A DNA stretch of 38,490 bases from Candidatus Altimarinota bacterium (GTDB lineage: Bacteria > Patescibacteriota > Gracilibacteria > BD1-5 > UBA2023). The position numbers and the translations under genes were made by a program. Positions 8,462 through 19,022 of the stretch are shown one piece after another. The stretch is from NCBI GenBank assembly GCA_028277205.1, contig JANQGT010000010.1:1-38490 (forward strand). Reading direction: 5' to 3'. The first letter of the stretch is position 1; every line of letters starts with the position of its first letter. Under the pieces are notes generated by a model that saw only the letters and a list, made by a program, of their open reading frames with translations, did no database searches and had not been told where the DNA came from.

Positions 8462-10636
8462 ATGTCGGTCCTCGCAAAAATTTCGAAGTATCTGCTCTTT
8501 CTCGCGGTATTTTTTACGTTTCTCGTTTCCGCGCATCTGGTCGTAGCATACCTCTACCATGACAGTACGATACTGCCGGAGGAGGGCGGCACCATCAGCA
8601 TCGGGCTCGTCGGAGACGTCCCGTCACTCAATCCGCTGGAGTACGGAATGCATCCGAAAAATGACATCGTACTGCGATATCTGTATCGCTCCATGCTGCG
8701 CTATGATCCGCTGCGGCGCGAGGTGGTGGGCGACATCGGAAACTGCGATTTGGGGCAAAATTTCAGTATCGTGCAGTGCTATCCAAATCAGGGGCTCTGG
8801 AGCGACGGTACGCCCATCACGACGGAGGATATCCTGCAGACCTATCGCACCCTCAGCGAAAGCGATATCAATCCTGCGCTCAAAGCCATCCTCTCGGAAA
8901 TCACCATCGAAGACACCGGCGAGTACATCGCGTTTCGCACAGATAATCCCGACGTCGAGATCATCACGCTCTTTCTGGCGCCCATCGTATCGGCAGAGGA
9001 GGCTCGGCAGATCCGGCGCGGCATCCTGGATCTGGAGGCGATACCGGCATCCTGACCGTATACGTATGCATGACGCGAGGGAGTAGACAGCTATAATTCT
9101 GAGAAAATCACCCTCGTCAAAAATCCAAACTTTTGAGGCGACGAGCGGATATATATCGGTCGGACGGTGTTTCGGTTTTTTCCGGACGAGCAGACGCTTT
9201 TGAAAAATGAGAGCATCCTCAATGTCATCCCAGCGACCGAGACCACACCGCCTCCGGAGTCCCCGAGATTCGAGCCGGTAAAAACACTCTTGCCGCAGTA
9301 TATTTCCCTGTTTCTCAATAGCGAAGAAGTCCCCGCAGACATCAGAAATATCGTACTGTTTCACCTCGAAAATACTCAGTACGCGTCACTCTCGAGCGAT
9401 CGCTGAAAAGTCATGCCGGACATTTTCTTTGGAAATCCCGAGCCGCACGAGCTTCTTTCAAAGAATATCGCAGAACCGTTCAATATCCTCGGATTTTACA
9501 AACGCGATACTTTGATACATCTTTACAGCGAAGAGATCGAAGCGCTGGAGCAATGAGAGCTCCCCGACAGCAGTACTCCTGCAGAGCCCGCACCCGCGAT
9601 ACCCGCAAACACGCACTTTTCAGCGCCGACCTCCGAGAGCATCTATTTCTTTTCCGGAAACAGCGAGGGCGAGCTCATCCTCTCGTGATCCGTCCCCGCC
9701 GACACGACCGCCGTCCTCATCAATGGCTATCGCCTCTCCCGCTATGTCCCCGGAAGCGGAACATTTCTCTATAGATCACGCCTCGATCTCGGCAATCTGC
9801 GCGAGGGAGAAAATATCTATAGACTCACGCTCGAGCGTGCTGGACAGCGCGAAGAGGTGGAGACACTGACGGTCTACTACTCTCCCGATGCGGCACGCCT
9901 CGCCGAGATACGAGGCAATGTCATGTCCGAATACACGACCCCAGAGCCGGAAACACCCGATCCGGACACCGTCGAAAAAGCCCGTACAGGTCTGGAAAAA
10001 TCTCTCGCGCAAGTCGAAAAGCTCGACAACACCTACTACTACAATCGCGACTTTGTGCGCTATACGCTCGATATGCTGTATACCAATCAATCGCATGTCG
10101 TCCCCGAGCTCGTATGAGAAATCTCCGAGGCGCTAAAGCTCATCGGCATACACGTCAATCATCGGGAGATCAGTCTGGAGGAAATGCGAACCATCATCGA
10201 CTCTGACCAAAAAACATACGATATGCTCCTGACGGGCGTGCACCTCGGGACGCTCGGGTACAATATATTTCCATTTTTTCACTCGGGACAGGCGGAGTCC
10301 GGATTCAATTTTTCAAAGATCAAAAGCATCCCCCTGGACGTCGAGCTCGAGACGCTGAAATCCCGATTTCAAAAAGGCGAAGACCTCGCATCAGTACAGG
10401 AGACGATCCGTACACTCGTGCATAAAGAACACGCCGTCCTCCCCTACTATGCGTCGTATCGTACCTGGTACGTCGATCGAAATCTGGAAAACATCCCCAG
10501 TCCCGAGCTCCTCCCCTCGAGTGCGCACCTCGTAGAGCTGACGCGCGACTCCTCGATCATCCGTCGATACGGGATCGAGTGGGACATGAAAACGGGTACG
10601 GATTTTTTCTCCTGGATATCTGAGTCCATACGATAA
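8462..10636 (+). CDS. Family 5 (peptide/oligopeptide-type) solute-binding protein with inserted Ig-like domain
   Basis: 724 aa, ATG at 8462, TAA at 10634-10636, seven TGA-Gly codons. Residues 8-31 form a hydrophobic anchor without a lipobox. The SBP_bac_5 start is clear (ISIGLVGDVPSLNPL, then VLRYLYRSMLRYDP), and the usual late segment follows (LLTGVHLGTLGYNIFPF). Family members are about 500-600 aa; this one is longer because about residues 385-477 form a beta-sandwich-like insert (SGSVPADTTAVLINGYRLS, then GNLREGENIYRLTL) resembling Ig-like/glucodextranase-type domains. No ABC ATPase or permease is nearby, but the next gene overlaps it (TAATG) and encodes a membrane protein. It is probably a surface-held peptide-binding or cell-contact protein; the ligand is unknown. 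Confidence 0.87.
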
Positions 10637-11583
10637 TGACGACACAATCGGTACTCGACGCGTGGCGCCTGCTAAATGAAAAAGAGACACTCAAACGATT
10701 TAATTTTTTTCCATCTCTCGTCACGACGGTCTATCTCGGCGGACTCATCCTGTATCAGGTGGCGTTTACCTACGCCGAGACCGAGAGAGGAGACAGTGCG
10801 GCGGCGTTTTTTCGGCGCCTTTTAGAGCTCGCGTATGAGGAGTATTTTTTCTATATCGTGGTGATAGCGATAGTCGGAGTGCTGACCTACGTCGTCACGA
10901 TACCCCTCTCTCAGGCGTGACTGCTCGCCCTCATAGACAAGCACATCCGCCTGGATCGGGGGCTCATGCAGGCATCGGGAGACCGCTCAGAGCATTTCTA
11001 TAGCTACGCTCTCTCGAAGGGCATCATAAAATTTCTACCGGTCTTCGAGCTCAATAACATCATGGTTCCTTTCAATCTCCTGAGCATTCTCTCATTTTAC
11101 CTCTTTCTCATACGCATCCTGGATGAGTATATCGTCACCGTCTCCGTCATCGTCGGCGTGTATTTTCTCATCAGCCTCTTTGTCAATATTCTCTTTGCAT
11201 ACTCCCGATACTTCATCGTATTTGAAAATATGTCGGCATTCCAGGCGATCGGGGCGTCGATCGAGATGACTTTTGACAATCTCTCTGAGACATTCAGATT
11301 GTATTTCACCATCCTGCTTGTGTACTTTCGTACGCTGCTTGCCGCGGCATTTTTTCTCGTATTTCCGTTTTTGCTGTTTGCAGCGCTCTCGTATATCACG
11401 ATCGACTATATCCGCTCGATCGGGATCGTAGCGCTCGGAGTCGTATTTCTCATATTTCTCGCACTCGTCTCGCACCTCAATTCCGTACTCGAGATTTTCA
11501 CCCAGACCGTCTGGTACAATACCTACATGGAAAACAAGCAGGAAAAGACCCGACAAGAAGGAAAGAATCAGGAGACAGCATAG
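10636..11583 (+). CDS. Polytopic membrane protein of unknown function
   Basis: 315 aa, ATG sharing one base with the upstream TAA (TAATG), TAG at 11581-11583, one TGA-Gly. About six hydrophobic helices: residues 26-46, 75-95, 148-166, 170-190, a long pair at about 227-250 and 255-280. The C-terminal tail is hydrophilic and Lys/Gln/Glu-rich (NKQEKTRQEGKNQETA). It does not show the EAA loop of an ABC permease, so it is not a recognisable transporter subunit despite being coupled to the solute-binding protein. Overlap implies translational coupling and stoichiometric production. It may anchor or partner the binding protein; that is inference. Confidence 0.72.
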
Positions 11584-11650
11584 CGACGCATCTGAAAAAT
11601 TTTCATGATCGCTTGATCACCCGAAATCTGAAAAATGCTCGAAAGCGTAC

Positions 11651-11682
11651 TCGCGATACCGTATCGTATGAATGTATCGCGA
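11651..11682. repeat. 9-bp perfect inverted repeat upstream of alaS
   Basis: TCGCGATAC (11651-11659) and GTATCGCGA (11674-11682) around a 14-nt loop, 33 nt upstream of the alaS -35 box. There is no U-tract, so it is not a standard terminator. It may be a protein-binding site or an RNA hairpin at the end of the upstream message. Confidence 0.5.
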
Positions 11683-11715
11683 TTATGGTCTGACACAAAT
11701 ACGTGCGAGAAAGTG

Positions 11716-11743
11716 TTGGCATTTTCAATCACGGGACTATAAT
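11716..11743 (+). promoter_or_regulatory. Promoter of alaS
   Basis: TTGGCA (11716-11721), 16-bp spacer, TATAAT (11738-11743), 29 nt to the ATG at 11773. No leader long enough for a T-box. Confidence 0.8.
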
Positions 11744-11772
11744 GCGATTGTACTCTCGTAAGCCCCTCTCTT

Positions 11773-13902
11773 ATGTCCATCCACTCCTGAGATATTCGCT
11801 CGAAATACCTCGAGTTTTTCCGACAAAAACAGCACGCCGTCATCGAGTCGGCACCCCTCGTCCCGGAAAATGATCCCTCCGTCCTCTTCAATACGGCGGG
11901 CATGCAGCCCCTCGTCCCCTATCTGCTGGGGAAAAAACACCCCATGGGCACGCGTCTGGCTGACGTGCAAAAGTGCATTCGCACCGTCGACATTGACGAT
12001 GTAGGGGACAATACGCACTGTACATTTTTCGAGATGCTCGGAAACTGGTCGCTCGGCGACTATTTCAAAGAAGCGTCGATCCAGTGGTCGCACGAGCTTT
12101 TGACCAGCTCGGAGTGGCTCGGCATCGATCCCTCATGGCTCGCCGTCACGGTATTCGAGGGTGATGAAAACGCACCCCGCGACGAAGAATCGGCGACGAT
12201 CTGGAGGCAGCTCGGCATCCCCGAGAGTCGGATCAGCTACCTGCCGGCGGAGGACAACTGGTGGGCGGCGGGACCGACGGGACCATGCGGACCGGACACC
12301 GAGATTTTTTACTGGGTGGGCGAGGGCGAGCCGGATCCAGAGTCAAATGTCGCGAAAGACCCGAAAAAATGGATGGAAATCTGGAATAATGTCTTTATGG
12401 AGTACAATCGCAAAAAAACAGAAAAAGTCCTTCTTCTTGATGGGATGCATTGCCTCTTTGATGAAAATCTGGGAGTGGACGAAGCGGTGCTCAGTCGCGC
12501 TCGCGCGCTCTCATCGCGCATCATCGTGGTGACGATGGTCTCACGCGATGCACTCTCCCACCTCGCAGATATAGGTCTCGAGGTCATAAGCTACGATTTT
12601 GATCCGCCGAAAACCAATCCCGATTTTTTCAAAAAACTCCTCTCAGAAAAGTCGCTGTCCCCCGACGATGTCGTGTATATCGATCACGCGGAGGAAAATC
12701 TGAAAAGCGCTCGAGACGCTGGCATCACAAACTGCGAGCTTTTTGAGGCGGTAAGATCATTTGACAAGCTGGAGAAATATCTGTACACACTCGAAAAACT
12801 GCCCGCGCAAAACGTCGATACCGGCATGGGACTGGAGCGCATCACGGCGACACTCGGGCATGTAAAGTCCGTGTATGAGACCGACATATTCGCCGATGTC
12901 CTGGAAAAAATCCGCACCATCGTATGAGCAAACAACTATCATGAGCGATCGGCGCGCATCATCGCCGATCACCTGCGCGCCGCCACGCACCTGGTCGCCG
13001 ACGGCGTCGTCCCGAAAAACGTCGATCAGGGATATATCCTGCGACGGCTGATACGACGGGCGATTCGCGAATTTTTCAAAATGGGATATGAAGAGCGGAT
13101 AATCGCCGAGATCGCACGGATGTACATAGCGAAATTTCGGGATGTCTATCAGTCCGTACGCGATAATGAGACGATGATCATAGAGGAGCTGCAAAAAGAA
13201 GAAGAGCGATTTGCAAAGACGCTGAAAAACGGACTGCGCGAGCTGGAGAAAACCGCCGAGCCCATCACGGGAAAAGTCGCCTTTGATCTCTTTCAGACGT
13301 ACGGATTGCCGCCGGAGATGATAGAGGAGGAGCTCTCAAATCTCGGTCGTCCGCCATTTGATCGTGCAGAGTTTGATCGAGAATTCGAGCACCATCAGGC
13401 GATTTCGCGTGCGGGTAGTGAGCAAAAATTCAAGGGAGGACTCGCCGATACCGCCGTCGAGACAGTGCGACTGCACTCCGCCACCCACTTGCTTTTGAGC
13501 GGACTGCGGCACGTGCTCGGCGATCATGTCCATCAGGCGGGTGCGAATATCACGACCGAGCGCTTGCGGTTTGACTTTACGCATCCGGAAAAGCTGACAG
13601 ACGAGCAAAAGAGCGAGATAGAGCAATTTGTCAATGACGCCATTCAGACCGGATTTAGTGTGACGATAGAGGAAATGCCCAAACAAACAGCACGCGAGAC
13701 CGGTGTCGAGTGAAGTTTTTGGGAGCGGTATCCGGAGATCGTGTCTGTCTATACGATGCAGAGCGTCGATGGTACGATCTACTCGCGCGAGCTCTGCGGC
13801 GGTCCACACGTCGAGATCTCCGATCGGATGGGTACATTTCGCATCACGAAAGAAGAGTCATCGAGTGCAGGCGTCCGGCGGGTGAAAGCGGTACTGGAAT
13901 AG
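11773..13902 (+). CDS. alaS: Alanyl-tRNA synthetase with inserted HAD-like domain, lacking the C-Ala domain
   Basis: 709 aa, three TGA-Gly codons. It charges tRNA-Ala. The class II catalytic core starts at the N-terminus (FNTAGMQPLVPYLLG; GPTGPCGPDTEIFY; NVDTGMGLERI). Between the core strand ending NVFMEYNRKK and NVDTGMGLER, where other AlaRS have a short turn, lies an extra segment of about 120 residues (218-337) resembling a HAD-type fold: LLLDGMHCLFD (D223, but Met at the second Asp position), VVTMVSRD, a Lys in PPKTNPDFF, and VYIDHAEENLKSARDAGI. The tRNA-recognition region and the editing SAD domain follow, with zinc ligands H568, H572, C675 and H679; the usual CGGTH reads CGGPH. The protein ends just after the SAD domain (GVRRVKAVLE), so the C-Ala domain is missing. 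Identity as AlaRS is certain. Confidence 0.96.
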
Positions 13903-13922
13903 TATTTGATAACCGGTTTTTC

Positions 13923-14363
13923 ATGAAAATCACTCTCTGCGGCAGTCTCGATTTTTCCCATGAGATGGGCGATATCGCACGGCAGCTCGAAATACTCGGG
14001 CATATCACTCGCATTCCCTATAATGCAGAACGAGTTCTCTCTCAAGAAATAACGCTGGAAAATATCATACATGCAAAAGAAGATGGCACAAGAATGGTCA
14101 AGCTCTCCATCGAGCATGATGCTATCCGCCGCCACTATCGAAAAATCGCCGAAGCCGACGCCATCCTCGTGGTAAACCTCGAAAAGAAATGAATCCCCGG
14201 CTATATCGGCGGCAACACGTTTTTAGAGGTAGGATTCGCGCATGTACTGGATAGAAAAATTTTTCTGCTGCATGAAATCCCCGACATGCCCTACACGACG
14301 GAAATTCGCGCGATGCAGCCGACTGTGATCGCGGGCGATCTGGAGCGCATAGTCAGTGAGTAG
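13923..14363 (+). CDS. Nucleoside 2-deoxyribosyltransferase-like protein
   Basis: 146 aa, ATG at 13923, TAG at 14361-14363, one TGA-Gly. The pattern is MKITLCGSLDF at the N-terminus, then ADAILVVNLEKK, GGNTFLEVGFAHVL and KIFLLHEIPD, which follows the Rossmann-like nucleoside deoxyribosyltransferase/DUF4406-type fold: a Gly-Ser loop, a conserved Asp-Ala strand end and a Glu in the helix FLEVGFAHVL that serves as the nucleophile in true transferases. In CPR such proteins may work in nucleoside salvage or nucleotide-sugar cleavage; the substrate cannot be read from sequence. It lies 20 nt after alaS and is likely co-transcribed with it. Confidence 0.72.
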
Positions 14364-14400
14364 TCAGCGCTGATCTTCACGAAAATTCGACATTTCCACC

Positions 14401-14441
14401 TTGAGAAATCAGGCACCATATGCTACTATAGAGAGCGCTCT
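14401..14441 (+). promoter_or_regulatory. Promoter and adjoining palindrome for the M23 peptidase gene
   Basis: TTGAGA (14401-14406), 17-bp spacer, TACTAT (14424-14429), 30 nt to the GTG start. A perfect 10-bp palindrome AGAGCGCTCT (14432-14441) covers the expected transcription start, a position typical of a repressor operator. Confidence 0.6.
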
Positions 14442-14459
14442 AGTGCATAATCAGTTTTT

Positions 14460-16514
14460 GTGAAGCTATCGCTTTTTTCAGGTATTCGAGTGTTTGCATG
14501 CGTCCTGCTTTTGTTTGGGGTAAATGACGCCTTCGCAGACGACGGATTTCGCTATCCGTTTGATCAGGTAGCGCATCCGGACTGCCGATTTTCCGAGTGG
14601 TCGACCCTCGACGACGAGTGTAAAATCGACATGCCCCGAATCGAAAACGCCGACTACGAACGCTATAAAAATGACTTTCTCTATCAGCGACTGTATACCG
14701 TCCTCTGGGGCGCCACCTACAAATACGGATGGGACGTAGGACAGGGATCGCATCTGGGCATCGATGTCGCTACGAGCCGCGGGACGCCCGTCGTCTCCAT
14801 CGCGGACGGGACGGTCGTACAGGCAGGGTGGCTGGGCGGATGGGGAAATACCGTCACGGTGCGCCACCGACTCGAGGACGGATCATATTTGTTTTCAAAC
14901 TACGCACACCTGTCGAAGATCTCGGTCGTCTCCGGACAGTCGGTCGCATCCGGAGAAAAGCTCGGAGAAGTGGGCAGCACGGGAAACTCGACGGGAAATC
15001 ATCTGCATTTCCAGATCGATACGACGGATCAGTCGCACCCCTACTACTATATCACCTGCGGCGCCGGCAGAAATCCGTTTGATATCGTCAATGGCGGACT
15101 CTGCCGCACCTGGCTCGAAAACAATACCATCGATCCCATCGCTTTTCTGGAGAGCGGAGAGCTGCTCGCGCAGGCGCCGACCGTCACAAAGGAAACAGTG
15201 GAAAAAATCAAAGAGCAGCCCCGCGTCGTCATTGATCAGACGGAGGTCGAGAGCCGCGAGGAGATCCTGAAAAAAGAGCTCGACATTTTCCTCGAAGATC
15301 ATACGATCCGCGTGAGCCTGACCACTCTCGAGAGAAATATCCCCCTCGGCGGCACGGTGGAGGGAGCGATCATCGTCAAACGAAAGCGTAAGCCCTTTAC
15401 GTGAATCCTGCCCGCCGAAGGCATCACGCTGCACGCCGATCCGGGAGTACTCGATTTTTCACCGGAGCGGATCCTGGATATAGAGGACGGCATGCGTACA
15501 TTTACCATCAGAGGGCTGCAGTCCGGACGACATCCCATCAGTCTGCGCATCGGCGACCAGATCCTCTCTGTCACGACCGTGGACGTCTACGTCCCCGAGC
15601 AGGAGCGGGATCCGACGGACGGGGCATTTTTCTACGATCCTAGTATAGAGCTCGCGGATGAGCGGACGGGAGGGTATATCATGAAAACGTCTCGGGGAGC
15701 GTACCAGCTCGATATTCCATTTGATGGTGTATACGTGCTCACGGCGACATCCGGACGCGCGAAATTTTGCAATGTCTCCCACAAACAGCGAAAGGAATGC
15801 GCGACGGGCGAGCTGGTGGATGATCTCATCTTTACCTATGCGGACACGTATCGAGGCGTCCTCGTGTTTAATCTCGTGCCCCTGGACACCCGGGACGTGA
15901 CGCTGGAGGTGTCCCGCTATGATGATCGCAGCATTCTCTCGACCGGGCGGGATATCAGTGTCTCGCTGCCGCGCGATCTGGATACCGCTGGCATCTATCG
16001 CGACGATATCCTCTGAGCACTCAAAAAATGACTCGTGCGCGTACGCTCCGGACGCATCCTGCACGATCGTGATCTGCGCGGACGCGAAGCAAAAGAAATC
16101 ATCCAAAACATGCTCGGCTACGCCTACCTGCGAGCTGGCAATGATCGAGCGCTCAAGCAAGCTTTGGATGCGCTCATGAAGCGATTTGTGCAGAGTGCCG
16201 ATGCGACAGTGAGCGATTTTGACGTGCTGACCCGGGGACAGTTCGCACGGCTGGTCATGGAGGCATTTGCCGATCCGCGCGATATCGTCCGCGATACCGG
16301 CAGACTCCGGGACGAGGACGGCGAATACCGGGCTGAAATTTCGACACTGCGAGTCCGCGATGCATTCGCATGGAAAGACCGGTTTTCCGAAAATTATTTT
16401 CAGCCGGCTAAAACCCTCACACTGTGAGAAAGTCTCTATTTCGCCGATACGTACCTCGAAAATTTCATAGAGCGAGCAGAGAAACGAGGACAATCATTGA
16501 CACTCTGAGAATAA
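14460..16514 (+). CDS. Exported M23 (LytM-type) peptidase with long C-terminal extension
   Basis: 684 aa, TAA at 16512-16514, five TGA-Gly codons. GTG at 14460 was chosen because an in-frame TAA lies just upstream (14448-14450) and no ATG precedes the signal peptide (about 1-26, ending NDAFA). The M23 peptidase domain covers about residues 90-190 with zinc and catalytic residues in HLGID (H98, D102), YAHLS (H150) and HLHF (H181, H183); such enzymes cut peptidoglycan cross-links. Residues about 255-515 form beta-rich, Ig-like modules. Near the C-terminus, LTRGQFARLVMEAF is SLH-like and would tie the protein to the cell wall. All catalytic residues are present, so it should be active in wall remodelling, division or attack on neighbouring cells. 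Confidence 0.9.
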
Positions 16515-16517
16515 AAT

Positions 16518-17231
16518 CTATCACTCAAAAAATTTTTTATACAGCATTCGAAATACGATATTCAGCGCGTTGCCGCTGCGCTGTCATTTTGCCAGTGAAT
16601 AGGCATCATAGCGGATCGTGACGGGCACCTCTAGAAATGCAATATCATTTCGTACGAGCAGCTCCACGAGCTCGGATGCATACTCCATGCCGTCCATCGT
16701 GAGCTGGATTTTTTTTATGCTGTCGATGGAGAGTACCCGATAGCCATTGTGCGAATCCGAGAGCCACACCCCCGAAAACGCATACGTAAACCACCGTCCG
16801 CCTATGAGCACGAGCCTGCGAATACAGGGAATATTTGAGGATGCATCCCGACTCAGAAAGCGCGAACCGAGAAACACCCCGACCTCCGGATATCGCTCGA
16901 TCGCATCCAGAAAGTGCGCCATATCCGCGATATCATGCTGTCCGTCCGCATCAAATGTGATGACATACCGGACATCCGCACTGTCACATCCGGTACGCAC
17001 ATACGAAAATCCGGTCTCAAGCGCGGCGCCGGCACCGCGATTTATGGGGTGTCGGAGCGTCGTGATGTCGGATCGACTCGCCAGATATTCCCGCGTGCCG
17101 TCGGTACTCCCGTCGTCGATGACGATGATGCGGTCATATCCGGCGCGCCGGATGGTATCGATCACCTCCGGGAGACGGGTAATCTCATTGTACGAGCGGA
17201 TGAGGACGACAAACGCCGAGAGATCGAGCAT
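16518..17231 (-). CDS. Family 2 glycosyltransferase (dolichyl-phosphate/undecaprenyl-phosphate sugar synthase-like)
   Basis: 237 aa, ATG at 17231; two TGA-Gly codons near the C-terminus, then TAG at 16520-16518. GT-A fold signatures: VVLIRSYNE at the N-terminus, IDDGSTDGT (nucleotide-binding Asp), NRGAGAALETGF, and the metal-binding FDADGQHD. The order NRGxGAAL/DADGQH and the absence of transmembrane helices fit the DPM1-like branch that loads sugars on a polyprenyl phosphate at the cytoplasmic face. It converges on the M23 gene, the two stops 3 nt apart. It is the last gene of the probable glmS-nth-recJ transcription unit; a -10-like TATAAT at 17264-17259 may give it extra initiation. Confidence 0.88.
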
Positions 17232-17258
17232 GATAGCGCATTCAGATCAGTATGGCTG

Positions 17259-17264
17259 ATTATA
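17259..17264 (-). promoter_or_regulatory. Candidate -10 box for the GT2 gene
   Basis: TATAAT on the minus strand, 27 nt before the ATG at 17231. No good -35 lies 16-18 bp upstream, so the evidence is the perfect hexamer and its spacing. Confidence 0.4.
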
Positions 17265-17288
17265 CCGAAAAACACGCCGAGATACAGT

Positions 17289-18950
17289 CTACGCCGAGAA
17301 AATATCGCGTACGAGCAGTTGGATCTTTCGTCGACCTCGAAAGCTCGAAACGGATACCTCTACGACGAGCGAGACCACGTCCGTCGCACGCAGGCGGTCA
17401 TACCACGCCCCCCATCAAAACGCCATGATCTCCACACCCTGCGGACAATCCGTGATAAAAAAGCGCAAGTGTCGCATACCATCACCCAGAAAGTCGATAC
17501 GGGAGAGACGGACGTTTTCCATCAAAAACAACGGCTTTTCATTTCCGGGTCAGTAGGGGGCAAAGGTCGCAAGCATCGAGATAAGCGCCGCATCGATATG
17601 GGAAATATCGAGGATACACTCTGGGGAAATGCAGCTGACCGGAGGCGCATCCGGAAACAGTGTTCGAGTATGCGCGAGGATTTTTTTTTGAAATTCCTCG
17701 AAATACATAGCATCCATCGTAAATCCCGCCGCCTGACGATGCCCGCCAAATCGCAAAAAATACCGGGAAAACTCCGAAAGCAACCCGATGATATCCAGAT
17801 ACTCCGGGCTCCGACAGCTTGCGATGAGTACGCCATCCTCTCGGCGCAGGCAGCATGCCGGTTTTCGAAACTGCTCCGAAAGCCGTCAAGCAACGAGACC
17901 GGTCAGTCCGTGCGGGATATCATCGGATACGAAAAACAATACCGGCTCGGATGCATCCACCGATTCGCACGCGACGGCAAAATACCGGTCTGTCAGAGCG
18001 CGACGCTTGAGATTGAGCTGTTCGAGCGCTGCGAGGCAACCATCGAGATTTTCCTCTCTGGCAAGCAACGTACGAAGGGCGAGAAGCGCGTCGTCGAGAC
18101 GTCATGCGGCATTGAGCCTGGGACCGATGTGAAATCCCACGACATCGCTCTCGAGTCCATCGGAAAGTCGCTCCCCGACGAGACGAGCGAGACCGGGATG
18201 ACAGCTTTCGCGCATCTGCGAAAGTCCGAGACTCGCGATGACCCGGTTTTCCCCTACCAGATCCATACAGTCGGCGATCGTGCCGAGTGCGGCGAGATCT
18301 ATGTATTTTCTGAGGATATGGACAATTTCATCATGAGAGAAAATCTGCAGCGCAACAGCATGCAAAAACTGAAACGCCACCCCGGCACCCGACAATCCGG
18401 GAAACGGATAGCTCGTATCGGGTAATCGGGGATTGAGCACTGCGAGTGCATCAGGAAGCGTCTCGGGAACACTGTGATGATCCGTGACGATGACATCGAT
18501 ACCGCGTGATCGTGCGGTCGCTATCGTGTCGGTATCGCGCGTCCCGCAGTCGACGGTGATGATCAGTTTCACGGATTTTTCCGAGAGATCATCCAAAAAG
18601 TGCGCGCGAAATCCGTACCCGTCCCGTACGCGATGCGGCAGACGATAGGATACCTGTACGCCGATTTCATGAAAAAATCGCACAAGCAACGCCGTCGCAG
18701 AGACACCATCGACATCGTAGTCACCAAAGACGACGACGCGCTCCCCCGTCTGTCGCGCATGCAAAACCCGGTCAACCGCCCTGTCCATACCGGGAAAGAG
18801 AAACGGATCCGAGAGATGCGAAAAATCGGGCGCGAAAAAGCGCTCGGTGTCCACGATGCCGCGCCGGGCGATCATGCGATCGCGCAGCTCATCGACCGAG
18901 GAAAACCGGGATGCCGCATCGATATCCCGACCGGACCAAGAAAGACTCAT
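17289..18950 (-). CDS. recJ: Single-stranded-DNA-specific exonuclease RecJ
   Basis: 553 aa, TAG at 17291-17289. DHH phosphoesterase exonuclease of recombination and mismatch/base-excision repair. Motifs in order: DYDVDG (about 77-82), VDCGTRD, TDHH (about 156-159), then GPRLNAAGR, and in the DHHA1 domain FGGHRQAAGF; the OB-like C-terminal part ends KIQLLVRDIF. Four TGA codons are read as Gly, including the invariant Gly of NAAGR (18102-18104) and of the PxGPGN motif, both strong evidence for the code. ATG at 18950 fits a promoter whose -10 ends 31 nt upstream; an in-frame GTG six bases earlier is possible. Located 72 nt after nth, so the two repair genes are neighbours. Confidence 0.95.
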
Positions 18951-18981
18951 AGACACACCGCCAAGACAAGAAGTGCATCGA

Positions 18982-19009
18982 ATAGTATCGGATTTTTCGC
19001 GTCTGGCAA
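18982..19009 (-). promoter_or_regulatory. Promoter of recJ
   Basis: Minus strand: TTGCCA (19009-19004), 16-bp spacer, TACTAT (18987-18982), 31 nt to the ATG at 18950. Lets recJ be transcribed apart from the upstream genes. Confidence 0.7.
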
Positions 19010-19022
19010 GAAAGCCCTGCCA

